NCBI GenBank assembly: GCA_030512335.1
Contig: JAULSU010000003.1
Coordinates: 5,208,001-5,272,000, forward strand
Length of the DNA: 64,000 nt
DNA from: Immersiella caudata
Lineage: Eukaryota; Ascomycota; Sordariomycetes; Sordariales; Lasiosphaeriaceae
Direction of reading: 5' to 3'
The notes below the pieces were generated by a model. The model was not told where the DNA came from. It did no database searches and saw nothing but the letters and a program-made list of their open reading frames with translations. The position numbers and the translations under genes were made by a program. This document shows, piece by piece, positions 43,548 to 53,844 of this stretch. Position 1 is the stretch's first letter; each line of letters begins with the position of its first letter.

Positions 43548-45167
43548 ATGAACGTCGACATCCCCAACGTCATCAAAACGGCGCTCCCTGAGGAGTCCCG
43601 CAACAAAAATGTCGCCATCCTCAAAGACAACTGGACGGGCCCCATGAATCACAACGACCCCGGCTTCCTCTCCGACGACTTCCCCCGCAACCCCCCAAAA
43701 CTCTACATCACCGCCGAGGATGACGACTTCGATGCCGCCACCCTCGCCGAATGGCAAGCCGAAGGCTTCCACGTCGAATACCTCTCCATGGGTCCCAGTC
43801 CCGACGCTTACACTCGCACCCTCCGAACCCTCCACCAAAAGCGCAAACTCGGCCCCTGCGAAACCTTCGGCATAATCGCCTACGGCGACGCCGCCTCCCT
43901 CTGTCTCGAGCACTACCACGTCCTAGACAACAACATCGAGCTCAAACTCGGCTGTCTCATCGCCTATTACCCCACCCGCATCCCCGATCCCAACACCCGC
44001 TTCCCCTCCGCCATCCGCGTCCTCGTCCATCTGCCCCTCGGCGAAGTCGGCATCGTCAAGCAAACCCAAATGGTCGGAATCCAAGGCAAGAAACGCCTCA
44101 CCAAGCTCAACGTCGACAAGGGCACCGGCGTAGGCGGATCCCTCCAGACGGGGTACCCCTGCTACTCCTACGAAGCCCCCGCCGGTTTCGCTGAGCACGA
44201 TCTAGACGAGTACGACGCCATCTGCGCCGAGCTAGCCTGGAGTCGAAGCATCGCCACCGCGCGACGCGCATTCCGCGTGGATGCCCCGTCCGGAGTGGAA
44301 GCCCTCGTCGAGAAAAACGCCCATGCGAAATTCCACTCTCGCGATGTCAAGGCTGTCATGTCCACGCTCACATCACATACATCACCGGAAGTCACACATG
44401 TACCTACCCTTTCTGGTGCAATCGGCACCAAGGAGCTGGAAGATTTTTACATCGATTACTTTATCAATAGCAACCCGCCTAGCATGAACATCACTCTCCT
44501 GTCTCGCACGATCGGGGTGGATAGAGTGGTGGATGAGATGTACGTCTCGTTCAAGCACACGCAGGAAATGCCGTGGGTTTTACCCGGTGTGCCGCCTACG
44601 AAGAAGCGGGTGGAGGTGATAGTGGTGAGTATCGTTACGGTGAGGGGTGGGAAGTTGCAGCATGAGAGGGTGTATTGGGACCAAGCGAGCGTGTTGGTGC
44701 AGGTGGGATTGTTGGATCCGGGGGTGGTGCCGCAGGTGGCGAGGAACAGGGGGGTGAGGATGTTGCCGGTGGTGGGGAGGAATGCGGCGAGGAGGGTGTT
44801 TTCGGGTGGGGGGGAGGAGGATGATGATGGGGAGGCGGATAATGAGTTGATTAGGGAGTGGGAGGAGGGGGAGGATAGTGAGGAGGGGGAGGATAGCGAG
44901 GAGGGTGAGTATGGTGAGGATGAAGGGGAGTACGAAAATGAGGAGGAGGGAGATGAAGAGGGGGCTGTGGGAGAGGACGTGGATGAGAATGAGAATGGAG
45001 TTGGTAATGGGGTGGAACCGCATAATGGCACGGATGGTGAGGTGGAAGCAGGGGTTGAGAAGTTGTCGTTGAACGGGGATTTAAAAGGGAAAGGCAAGGC
45101 GAATGAGTCACAGAAGCAACCGATAGTTGAGGATGCGACGTCGCCGGAACCTACCACCAGGTACTAA
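43548..45167 (+). CDS. Divergent dienelactone-hydrolase/SnoaL-like protein
   Basis: A 539-aa frame from ATG 43548 (MNVDIPNVIKTALPEESRNK). The first half follows a dienelactone-hydrolase-like pattern (KLYITAEDDDFDAATLAEWQ, TFGIIAYGDAASLCLEHYHV, KLGCLIAYYPTRIPDP), but the nucleophile elbow, normally CYGG or GxSxG, reads AYGDA without Cys or Ser, so catalysis is doubtful. The second half (about 290-415) matches the NTF2/SnoaL-like fold: LEDFYIDYFINSNPPSMNIT, RTIGVDRVVDEMYVSFKHT, VEVIVVSIVTVRGGKLQHER and VYWDQASVLVQVGLL. The last ~110 residues are a Glu/Asp-rich, probably disordered tail with repeated GEDSEE. Family members are common in fungi and mostly uncharacterised. A GTG 90 nt upstream was not used as start. 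The acidic tail also produces long antisense ORFs that are artefacts. Confidence 0.7.
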   Translation: MNVDIPNVIKTALPEESRNKNVAILKDNWTGPMNHNDPGFLSDDFPRNPPKLYITAEDDDFDAATLAEWQAEGFHVEYLSMGPSPDAYTRTLRTLHQKRKLGPCETFGIIAYGDAASLCLEHYHVLDNNIELKLGCLIAYYPTRIPDPNTRFPSAIRVLVHLPLGEVGIVKQTQMVGIQGKKRLTKLNVDKGTGVGGSLQTGYPCYSYEAPAGFAEHDLDEYDAICAELAWSRSIATARRAFRVDAPSGVEALVEKNAHAKFHSRDVKAVMSTLTSHTSPEVTHVPTLSGAIGTKELEDFYIDYFINSNPPSMNITLLSRTIGVDRVVDEMYVSFKHTQEMPWVLPGVPPTKKRVEVIVVSIVTVRGGKLQHERVYWDQASVLVQVGLLDPGVVPQVARNRGVRMLPVVGRNAARRVFSGGGEEDDDGEADNELIREWEEGEDSEEGEDSEEGEYGEDEGEYENEEEGDEEGAVGEDVDENENGVGNGVEPHNGTDGEVEAGVEKLSLNGDLKGKGKANESQKQPIVEDATSPEPTTRY

Positions 45168-45496
45168 GCCCGGTTGGAAAGTAATACGCAGGACTTGGAG
45201 GTTGTCTCGCTCATTGTACATGCTGACTATTTCGTAGGTTTCTCGAAAGGATGTGGTGCGGACGATTTGGCTGGCTTTTTTCTGTCATGCATCATTACCT
45301 ACAGTTCTGGCTTTTTTGGGGTGGACATAGGACCAAGTCAAACCCGTTGTGACTCGTCATCTACTTGCAAATTGAAAGCTATTTACCACCGGTGAGAGTT
45401 CCCAGTTGGTACCGCTTTGTGTTTTCTGTAAGGTTGCAAGTGCCTTCTTCGAGATGACTCCTGCAAACCCCCTTACTTTGCTCAATGGGAGAGTGC
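45168..45496. other. Intergenic region between convergent genes
   Basis: No feature is recognised. Confidence 0.5.
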
Positions 45497-47545
45497 CTAA
45501 CCTGTCCCCGGACTCGCGGAGGGATGGTCTGGAACGTGGCTGGTAAATGGGGTTGGATGCTTGAATGATTGATCTGGGGATGGACAGTGGTTGAGGGCGA
45601 CGGGCAGATTCCGGTGTGTACGGTGCTTGGCTGACCCCAAGCAAACAATCCCATTAACCAACAGGTGTTTCTCGAGTTTGTCCCCTTCATTGTCAGAAGG
45701 TAACGGCCCGCCCTCCATAATGCCCAGCACAAACGCGTCGCCGACAAAGCCGTAGTCCTTTGATGTGTGATTTGGTTCTTGCTGAGAAGCCGCAGCAGCT
45801 TGTCTCCCCCCAACCAAGACATGCACGGTATCTCCCACCCGAGCGTTCTGCCCGGCCAGACCAATGTATCCCTTCCGTGTAACAAAGAACCGCTCCCACC
45901 ACAGAAGGTGCGGCATTACCCCGTTCAATCTCCCATCGGGCGAGGCGATGGCCTCTTCGATGTGGTCCCTGTCCTCCATCGTCGCGGGGCGAAAGTGTTC
46001 CCCATCCAGGTCGTCCAAAAGCATTCGTAGCCCGCGGTATGCTATCATCCACCATAGCTCCTCATACGTCCCTTTGTGGTCTCCGGGGGGGTATGGCGTC
46101 TGCCAGAGACCGAGAGAATGCGAAATTTCCGTCCACTTCTTCATTGTGGCAAAGAGTGTCGAGCGTGGGCAGGGTGCTACGACATCGCTAACAGCGATAA
46201 CCTCATCAAAGCAAATTCCCGCAGCTGGGAGCACCAGTGGGCTGTCAGTTGGCTCCAGATGTACCGATCTGAAGTCGCAAGGGTTCCAGTACGCCGAGGG
46301 TGCCACTTCTTCCAGAATGGTGATCCATTCGGACACTGTCGTGTAGTCGGGTACCCATGATGGAAGGCCAGACTTCCTGTGCAAGGATGCACCGTCTTCA
46401 AAACGGTGGGGTCCAAGCCAGCAAAGATCTCCACGACGTTGGATAACCTTCCGAGTGACAATTGAGTACAGCCCATCAGTTCCAATCGTGTAGTCAGGCT
46501 GAATACCTGACGGGATGTCCTCCCCGCGGACTATGCCCAGCAATCCGTAGACCATATCCCTTGGGTCGGTGGCAGTGCGGTCACGGAAGCTGCGAAGGAG
46601 CTGTTCAAGAGGAGGCGAGCTCTTCCGAAGCTCAGTGAGTTTCTTGAATTTGACGAAGAACAGGATGGCGGGTGGTTAAGAGGTGCGACATCCAGGTACG
46701 AAATTAACCTCGCAGCATCGATTCACCATGTGTTCCTCCAGGTTTCATGTAGCTGCGGCGAATACCTCCCAACCCACATGGCAGGAGCCGTACTGTGTGG
46801 CCGGATTTTTGGGTAGGACTGCTTCCTGGACAGTCCATATCCGAGACCACCACGGTTGAGTGATGAGCGACAGGATGCCTTGGGTGTAATCATGGCGCAG
46901 TTTGAGCGGCTTGGGCGGTAGGGGATCGGCGCGGCGATGTGGAGACTCGTAGTAGAACAGATGATGATCTTCCGCCAACTTCTGAATCAGCGTGAAGGTG
47001 CTTTCGACACCAAACTGTGAGCCAAGTGGGATTTCGGGATCGAAGGATTTGTAGGTTGGAGGGCTGGGGTCATCGATGTAATCGCCAACGAGGAGAGTGG
47101 CGGCGGCTGCATTCTTGAAAATGTGCTCCATTAATCTGACCTGATGGCTTTTCTCAACATTGTCTTCCTGGTTGATGCACACGGCGTCAACCCAGAGGTG
47201 CCTCAGGGAATCTTCATGTCTGAGTCGCTGCAGGGCGCCGTGGAGGTTTTTTGTCACGGAGTGGAGGAAACCATCAATGACAATGTCACGATTGTCCGTC
47301 CTGTCTCCCTAACAGTACGATGGAGACTCGAATGCGGGGTTATCTTCGAGTGATACTGTGCTGAGGCTTCCAACAATGGATTCGCCGAGGCGCCCAGGAT
47401 GCAAAGTGAGGATGCGTATTTCTTTTCTCTAATGATGCAGTGGCCCGTACTGCAGGCGAATCAGGCACTGGAAGAGTGTCGAATGAGACTGAAGAGCGGA
47501 CGTGGTGCTCGAACGTGCTGCGATGGAGGCCGCTTCAGCTGGCAT
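45497..47545 (-). pseudogene. HET-domain protein with four in-frame stops
   Basis: One minus-strand frame of 683 codons runs from ATG 47545 (MPAEAASIAARSS) to 45497 and contains the full HET pattern: EIRILTLHPGRLG, FESPSYC*GDRTDNRDIV, GALQRLRHEDSLRHLWVDAV then CINQEDNVEKSHQ, WSRIWTVQEAVLPKNP, LLRSFRDRTATDPRDMVYG, RHRFED-type middle, and the C-terminal FVTRKGYIGLAGQNARVGDT. Four premature stops interrupt it without any frameshift: TAG 47429-47431, TAG 47309-47311 (replacing the Trp of the invariant YCWG), TGA 46745-46747 and TAA 46676-46678. Reading continues in the same frame on both sides of each. The changes are of the kinds produced by C-to-T transitions on either strand (CAG or TGG to TAG, CAA to TAA). 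It cannot make a full product but was recently intact. Confidence 0.85.
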
Positions 47546-47851
47546 CGTCGGCGCCAATCGGGGCATTGAGACAGTCATGGCCAGTCGATAAAGGCCTGCG
47601 TCTGGAGTCCAACAAATGAGGTTGTCGCGATAAAAGTAAGCTTGTCGAGCCAGGCGGACACCAGCAATGGCAGCGGTCGTGAATCGAGACCTCCGAAATG
47701 TTACCCCGCACCTGGGTTAAAATCCGTCTCACCCTTCCCTCCCCCCCCTTTGCTCCTTCCTCTTTTAGATTCACGTATTTGGCAAACCTCAATCGTTGGC
47801 TTGGTCAGCTGTGCCTCAGGCTCCATCTGCCTTGGCCCCACGAATCTGACC
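47546..47851. promoter_or_regulatory. Divergent promoter region
   Basis: The 306 bp lie between the HET pseudogene start and the 2EXR gene start. The 2EXR-side sequence is pyrimidine-rich (CCCTTCCCTCCCCCC) as in many fungal promoters. Confidence 0.35.
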
Positions 47852-49114
47852 ATGGCATCCTCCCAAGACGCCGCAGAGCAATTCACTGTCTTTCCTGGAC
47901 TGCCAACTGAGATTCGTCTGTTCATCTGGGAGCACGCCTGCCGCACTGAGCGAATCCTCCCGCTTCTCCCAGGCAAAGGCCACCTCGTTCCAGCCATCCA
48001 TCCTTCACTGGCGGTTCCACCGCTGTTGCATGCGTGCTCCGAGGCGCGCGCAGTCGGTCTCAAGCACTACGACACCTCTTTTCACCATCACATCTACATC
48101 AACCATGAATACGACCAGCTCATGCTGCACATCTTTTTCCCACACCAAATCATCGATTTTGCCCTCTATTTCGACCACGGGCCTTGTTTCAACTGGAGCA
48201 AGGCACCTCGGCGCCTGGCTGCTCTGCTGGACGACATCAGCTTCTACCAATCCGATGAAGACGAGGAAAACGACGCATGGCGGACAGATCCTACCTGGCG
48301 CCAACGCCTAGTGCCGTTTTCCAGCGATTTCACATGGTCTTTCACGGCCTACAGTATGAAAATTCAGGAACTCACTCTCTTAGTATTGCCACCCCTGACG
48401 GCGAGGCCCAACTGTGCCGCGCATCGCTTAGACTTTGTGGAAGGTGTGTCGGACCCTGTCGACATGGGGGAGTTTCTCACGAAAGAGCTCCGAGACCGAA
48501 TACACACCCAATACGTTTACCGTCGACCCTCAGATGAGGAGAACTACCCGGTTGTGCGCGTCCGCCATGCCATCTGCTCTCCCTGGGCGGCCGAGTCCAA
48601 CTCGAACAGCGTGTCATGGTCAACTGCAATCCGCGAACGCCTTCCCGCCAAGCACTACGCTGATCTGGAATTTGGTACCAAGCCGGTTCGCGCAGCGGCG
48701 CCTGGTGCGCAGTATTTTTCATCGTTTACCATGCCCAGCTGTACTGCTCTTCGCAAGGAGCGAATTCAGGCCATTCGGAAGGACTTGAAGACCTTAAAAG
48801 AACCTTTCTGTTCCGAACTTGGCCTGGGGCCGCACATCATGTGGCAAGAGCCAAGGTACATATGCGCAACGGGCAAGATGAATGCTGGTATTCACTACGA
48901 AGCGAATAGGCTATTGCTGTGGCCGAGTCCCGACGACCTTGAACGGCCGCTACCAGAATATGGTCCTGTGGCACGCTTTGACTTTGCCGCCTTCCTCTCT
49001 GACCCAGAAGGTACCCTGGATCTGCTGAAACACCAAGAGGAGGAGGCGGAAGAAGAGGGAAATGACTGGATTACCCAGAGTCTTCGTATGAATGGGCTGG
49101 TTTTCTGGGACTAG
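47852..49114 (+). CDS. 2EXR-domain protein
   Basis: A 420-aa frame from ATG 47852 (MASSQDAAEQFTVFPGLPTE), choosing the ATG just before the domain over an alternative at 47642. The N-terminus bears the 2EXR signature: FTVFPGLPTEIRLFIWEHAC and the second repeat-like PLLHACSEARAVGLKHY, followed by FALYFDHG and ISFYQSDEDEEND. The remaining C-terminal part has no known motif; it includes a charged tail (EEEAEEEGND). 2EXR proteins form a large fungal family without a demonstrated biochemical role; relations to F-box-like adapters have been suggested. No intron is needed. It shares an intergenic region with the HET pseudogene. Confidence 0.7.
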   Translation: MASSQDAAEQFTVFPGLPTEIRLFIWEHACRTERILPLLPGKGHLVPAIHPSLAVPPLLHACSEARAVGLKHYDTSFHHHIYINHEYDQLMLHIFFPHQIIDFALYFDHGPCFNWSKAPRRLAALLDDISFYQSDEDEENDAWRTDPTWRQRLVPFSSDFTWSFTAYSMKIQELTLLVLPPLTARPNCAAHRLDFVEGVSDPVDMGEFLTKELRDRIHTQYVYRRPSDEENYPVVRVRHAICSPWAAESNSNSVSWSTAIRERLPAKHYADLEFGTKPVRAAAPGAQYFSSFTMPSCTALRKERIQAIRKDLKTLKEPFCSELGLGPHIMWQEPRYICATGKMNAGIHYEANRLLLWPSPDDLERPLPEYGPVARFDFAAFLSDPEGTLDLLKHQEEEAEEEGNDWITQSLRMNGLVFWD

Positions 49115-49375
49115 AGCAGGATGCCCAGGTGGCAATCAAGTTGAATGACTTTAGACGACACGAATTTTATCTTTCTTTCAGATTCACCTGCTGTCACCTT
49201 TACCTCCATCCGTCTCACTCTCCCTTTGCCCACCACGTGGTCGGAGGAGGAGTGGCGGTCATTGAGTATAGCAGGAACTAGAACGCCGAGACCTGACGCT
49301 CGATTCTCGACGGGTGCTCATCCGTCGTCCACAAGAAATCCGAATCCACAACAAATTGTCAATACCAACACATCA

Positions 49376-49460
49376 CGGCGTGTGTTTCAGTTAGTAGAGC
49401 GTTCAAATAGCATACGCAACTATATGCGAAAGGTCCTGGGTTCGATTCCCAGCTCGTCCA
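49376..49460 (+). ncRNA. tRNA-like relic
   Basis: A perfect T-arm/B-box (CTGGGTTCGATTCCCAG) ends in CTCGTCCA, and an A-box-like TTTCAGTTAGTAGAGC lies upstream. The 3' acceptor CTCGTCC has no matching 5' strand, the D stem is weak, and the anticodon stem (TTCAA against GCGAA) mispairs, with about 19 nt between the arms suggesting a former intron. It is read as a degenerate tRNA gene or tRNA-derived fragment. Confidence 0.35.
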
Positions 49461-50227
49461 AGTCACAACCTGGCCCCAGCATTAGCTAGGATGGGTCTCT
49501 GTTTTTTTTCTTTTGTCCAATATCTAGCCCCATTGCATCGAGGAAGATCATGCTGTATTGAAGTCTCGATTTTGAGATCTTGTGTCACATTTGCACAAAG
49601 GGCAGTGGCTTTGTTTACTCTGGTCAGGGGTTTTGTTTCTGGCCCCACTTTGAGATTTCAGGGGAGGGGTCAGAGGCCACAAAATGGCATCGGGAGCCCT
49701 TTTGATGTGCGTTAGGTTTTGAGCTCGAAGCTTTGCAAGCAGCGCCTGTTGAGATTTTCTCGCACTCCGTTGGGCAGCCACAACAAGGTTGGGCGTGTGT
49801 CCGCATCGGGTCACAAAGGTCCAAGCTCAAACGCCGCCACACCGGGCCACCCGAAACCATATTAGCCCCCCAAGTAGCGTATAAGAATGCAAGCCACCAT
49901 TCCCCATAAGGCATGTCCATAACTCAAAGTTTCCGTCTTTACCTTCTCGCAGACGCTACATAACCCTTCAAAATGTCTCAAGCAGAAAAGTCCCCCGTCG
50001 ACGTTACCATGCTGGACAATTTCGAGACCGAGAACCCCCTTTTCTCCGTCCGTTGGGCCTTACCTGCCACTTGCCCCCTCACACACTGCCATTTCTCCGA
50101 TAATGTCAGGCTTCTTTACTTTTCACCCAATATTGCCGAGACATGTGCATCGGCCGGCAATGATCGTTCGTATTGACGGAAAAGAGCCAGCGTTGCCATG
50201 CAACGCGCCACCAATCCAGGTCCAATC

Positions 50228-51219
50228 TTAAATTTCTAGCCATTTGGAGTGCAACGGGAACGATGAAGCTCTGACTTTCTGAGAATTATGGTGGTATTTC
50301 CTTTTCACATAAGCCAGCCTGAACGAGAAAACTACCTCTATGCATAATACACGGAAGTTCAAGATGCGGGTAAACATTTGCCAAACCGGGCAGTTTGCCC
50401 GGCTACATGGAGCTGTGAACAAACCCCCCGCCCAGTATGAAGTACACGCCATGGGAACAGAAACACAGGGGGGTGGCGGGCAGTGCTGTACATGCCCTCG
50501 AGGCACACCGTTTTTGACTTGGCGTATATCTTCGTTGACTTCGTTCTGAAGATTGTTGCCACGTACTTTGTCTTCTGGCTTTTTAGCGAGCTTGGACCGG
50601 AGGGCTTGCGTCAACTGTTGAAGCGTAGCGTCTTTTAAACTCTCGTGCCCCTCTGGTTGGGCCTGGAGGTTGTCAGCGAAGACTCCCTCGAGGTGTTCAA
50701 TGCCGAGTTGGGATTTCGTGGCATGATATGATGGTGTACCAGGGTGACGGGACGGTTCGCGTCTACCTCGCGGGTTCGGGTTCACCGGGGTCTTGGTCGC
50801 AGGCGTGAGGCGGCGGGACTGAAATCGAGGGCGGGTTTCAGGGCGAGCCGGTATCGGTGGACGCTGGAGGTCGTCGACTGGACCTTTTCGCTATTGGGAG
50901 AGACGCGGCGATGTATCATGTCAGCCGGCCGAAAGGGATGGGGCACACATCTCCGACTTAACAAACGAACTTGGGTCGGTTGTTCCAGAGCGTTCCTTCG
51001 GTCGTCGCAACTGGGACTGGCTCGGCGTCCGTAGAGAGGATTGATGTGGTGGCAATCGGAGGCAACGGGAATTTGCATCATCATGTCATGCGAGGGGTCG
51101 ACTGGGTATCCGACTGGGAGGACCTCGGGGTGTCGGGAAAGGGCGCCCCACATCTCACCAACCTGGGAGACATGGTTTGTCTGTTCGTGGTGGGCGAGGA
51201 AGGCCAAATAGGTAAGCAC
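50228..51219 (-). CDS. Possible uncharacterised gene (two blocks)
   Basis: Two minus-strand frames abut: 51219-50782 (HEQTNHVSQVGEMWGALS.. and TTSSVHRYRLALKPALDF) and 50785-50228 (GIEHLEGVFADNLQAQPEGH.. and QQLTQALRSKLAKKPEDKVR). The inner parts look protein-like. The junction near 50785 would need an intron or a frameshift; no domain is recognised and the C-terminal part of the second block looks random. It may be a hypothetical or decayed gene, or chance. Confidence 0.25.
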
Positions 51220-51894
51220 ACCATCTGGGCTATTTCCTCGCAGCTAAGCTGGAAGGATTTGCAATGGATTAGCATTGGATGAAACATGACAACAGCTTTT
51301 CATCAGCAGCGTGGAGGGTCCACCTCACCACAGAGCAGAATTTGAGCTAAAAACGATGCCAGTTCGAATTCGCCAAAGCTGTCACTTACGGAAGGAGCAA
51401 GCGAGATTCTTCGGACGGATCCGAGCTTTCCCAACCGTCTTCCCCCAAATCTCCAGCGTCGGAACACTCATCCGATTACCATACCTGCACCCTTTTGCAT
51501 TCACTGCCCGTGATCGAGCGTTTCCGGCCACTAATGGGACGTCACATCTCTGTCCGCGCCAGTTCCGCCAGCCAAACTCTGCCATCCCGTCCAGATGTCC
51601 AGACTGTTTAACTACTTGATGCAGCTCTTGAAATCCACCACGAACACCCCCAGCATCTTTTTGAAGGGCCTCTGCCAAGCCTCGGCCAAGCCTCGGCGGC
51701 ATTGGATTGGGCCCCGGCGTGACTCACTTCGGAGATGCATCGATTGTCGTCGGTCTGTCTTTATGCGGTTTAGACTACCAACAGATCAACTCTCTGACAT
51801 TGACGGTCTTATTGCGTATCTGCGAGTGAGTATTTCGCCAAACATCCGAGGCGGTTGAAAGTCTCTTCTCCTTGAATAATGCTGAGAACACCAG

Positions 51895-53004
51895 ATGAAT
51901 CGACAACACCAGTTCTTTCGACCCGGGTCCCTCAATATGCCAGCAGCGCCAGTAACAGTTGACGAAATCCTCCAAACCGGAAACATGGACCCGGACTTCG
52001 AGGCCGCATGGAAATCTCGCGGTTGTCCCTCAGGAGATATGCCAACAGATGTCCTCACTCTCAAGGCCATAGTCGCCGGCAGCCTTTCTGGCCTTCAGAA
52101 AAAACTTGGCACGAGCCGGCCAGCCAACTTCACGGAAGCCGAACACACCATCACCCTCACGAGCGGCTTCTCCTCTCGCATTCTTGTCTGCCACACAACA
52201 CCGGACGCCCATCCCAATCCTGTGCCTGTTATCGTCCTTTTCCACGGTGGCGCCCACGTGCTCGGATATCCCGAATTTGATATCCCCCTGGCGCGCGAAC
52301 TCGCAGCCGTTCATAACGCGGCTGTGATCTGCCCATCGACGCGGAAAGCCCCCGAGGATCCATTTCCATCCATGATAGACGATGCCTGGGCGTTATTACA
52401 GCTCGTCGCCCGTGATGCGTTGGCTGAACCCGCATCTCGTGTCCTCTTACCTCACCATGCAGACGCCAAAGCGGGATTCCTCGTTGGAGGTACCTCCTCG
52501 GGCGCTAATTTCGCCGATGTTGCCGTCCATCTCGCCCGTAACGCGAACTTGTCGCCGCCCGTGACGGGCCAATCCCTGTTTTGCGGCGCTTTCATTGATC
52601 CGGAGCGAGTCCCGGCATCCTACCAGCCTCGGTACCTGTCAATGGAGCAGAACAAGGACACTCCGGTGGCGAACCACAAGTTCATGCAAGCTTTTCGGGA
52701 TGCAATCAACCTAGACCGGGAGTCGCCCCTGTGGGCGCCGTTTGATCAGCACGATGCTGAGGGCATTGCGGCTGGCCATATGGGGATGCCACCGACCTAC
52801 TTTCAGGTCTGCGGGATGGACATGAACCGCGATGATGGGCTCATCTACGAGCGTGTGCTGAGGGAGGAGTGTGCGGTTCCGACGAAGCTTGATGTCTACA
52901 GTGGATTTCCCCATTGCTGGTGGGACCCTGGAGGCATCGAAGAGAAGGATGGAGGATACGATCAGGGGTGTCGGCTGGCTGCTCGACCATGCCTCATAGA
53001 TTAA
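51895..53004 (+). CDS. HSL-type alpha/beta hydrolase
   Basis: A 369-aa frame from ATG 51895 (an internal ATG at 51937 is also possible). Active-site features are intact: oxyanion HGG in VIVLFHGGAHVLGYPEFDIP, nucleophile elbow GGTSSGANFA, the acid in MDMNRDDGLIYERVL, and the His in GFPHCWWD. This is the alpha/beta-hydrolase-3 (hormone-sensitive-lipase-like) family, which hydrolyses short acyl esters or detoxifies lactones; the substrate is unknown. Near the end the frame reads DGGYDQGCRLAARPCLID, but one nucleotide fewer in the G run at 52964-52967 would read QGVGWLLDHAS, the ending expected for the family. The last dozen residues are therefore altered, with the catalytic triad preserved. No signal peptide is seen, so it is probably cytosolic. 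Confidence 0.75.
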   Translation: MNRQHQFFRPGSLNMPAAPVTVDEILQTGNMDPDFEAAWKSRGCPSGDMPTDVLTLKAIVAGSLSGLQKKLGTSRPANFTEAEHTITLTSGFSSRILVCHTTPDAHPNPVPVIVLFHGGAHVLGYPEFDIPLARELAAVHNAAVICPSTRKAPEDPFPSMIDDAWALLQLVARDALAEPASRVLLPHHADAKAGFLVGGTSSGANFADVAVHLARNANLSPPVTGQSLFCGAFIDPERVPASYQPRYLSMEQNKDTPVANHKFMQAFRDAINLDRESPLWAPFDQHDAEGIAAGHMGMPPTYFQVCGMDMNRDDGLIYERVLREECAVPTKLDVYSGFPHCWWDPGGIEEKDGGYDQGCRLAARPCLID

Positions 53005-53163
53005 TAGCAAATGGGATTTCGGCACAACAGGACAAAGCATAACAGCACCATTTGATGTCATGCTCTAGAGAACTTCAACAGAACGTCGCTTTCAGTCAGA
53101 GCTAGCAGTGGCTACAATGTCGGCTGTTTCTTCCTCCATATTCCACCAAGACCCCAGAATCCG
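53005..53163. other. Short convergent intergenic region
   Basis: Contains the 3' ends of the HSL-like and DUF4360 genes; no motif is named. Confidence 0.5.
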
Positions 53164-53844
53164 CTAACCACACGTCCGCCAACTGATCTCCACCGTCTCC
53201 TGGGTGTTCACCCCTATCACCGCAGTCTGGTCCGTCCCAATAGGCGATAGGCGAACCTCGGTGTTGATATTCAGCATCGCTTCCGAGCCACAAGGTGACC
53301 AAAGACTGTTCTTCTCGCCAAAGCGGTCGTTGCGAAAGTACGAGCCGTCATACGGACCTTCGATGGTGTTGTTATATGAGATCTGGATCAGTCTTGGTTA
53401 TCATCTTGGCCCGTCGTGAGTCCATTCAGAGAGAGCACATACATCGCTTGAATCCCCCGTAAAATAATACGTCGTCTTCGAAACCCCCGTCATCCCCTCA
53501 GGGACTTGCACCCGCCCGTAGTAATCCGCTTTGGAGACCGAGAACTGCCAGCCGGAGGGGTACTTGAGCTTGACGAGAATCTGACAGTTGGCACGGGCGT
53601 CGAGGTAGGATTTGTTCTTGCCGGTTTCCGCGGTGAAACCTGACTTGGGGAGGATGAGGGTTGATGGGTCGGAGAGGGTGTGGCCGGGGGCGTAGCCGGC
53701 GGGGCAGCCGGAGCCAGCGAAGGCGATTTCGGTGACTTCAGCGTTCTGTGGTGCGGATTCGCGACATTGGAGGGCGATTTGTTCGTCTGTGGCAAGTGCA
53801 GCTGCGAGCGTCCCAAGGAAGGGGAGGAGGTGCTGGTGGCGCAT
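53164..53844 (-). CDS. Secreted DUF4360 protein
   Basis: Two exons (53844-53443 and 53382-53164) total 621 nt, a 206-aa protein; the 60-nt intron has GTATGT, a GACTGAT branch site and CAG, and splicing preserves frame. The signal peptide is MRHQHLLPFLGTLAAALA. The domain shows ITEIAFAGSGCPAG-like sequence (here VTEIAFAGSGCPAGYAPG), STLILPKSGFTAETGKN, RANCQILVKLKYPSGWQFSV, YYGRVQVPEGMTG and, in exon 2, ISYNNTIEGPYDGSYF with LWSPCGSEAMLNINTEVRLS and a final SWRTCG. Four or more conserved Cys suggest disulfides. This family (DUF4360) is secreted, abundant in ascomycetes and of unknown role; some members have been proposed as effectors. The start was set at the ATG that opens the signal peptide. 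Confidence 0.8.

Larger units (their letters stand above)
49115..51894. other. Long gene-poor stretch
   Basis: Holds a tRNA-like relic (49376-49460), a short ORF with a good start context at 49973-50176 (67 aa, no motif), and minus-strand ORFs at 50228-50785 and 50782-51219 that might be exons of an unrecognised gene. No domain is recognised in any of these. Confidence 0.4.

Noticed and set aside
44456..45157. A Ser/Pro-rich minus-strand ORF
   Set aside because: It is the antisense shadow of the Glu/Asp-rich tail of the dienelactone-hydrolase-like gene.
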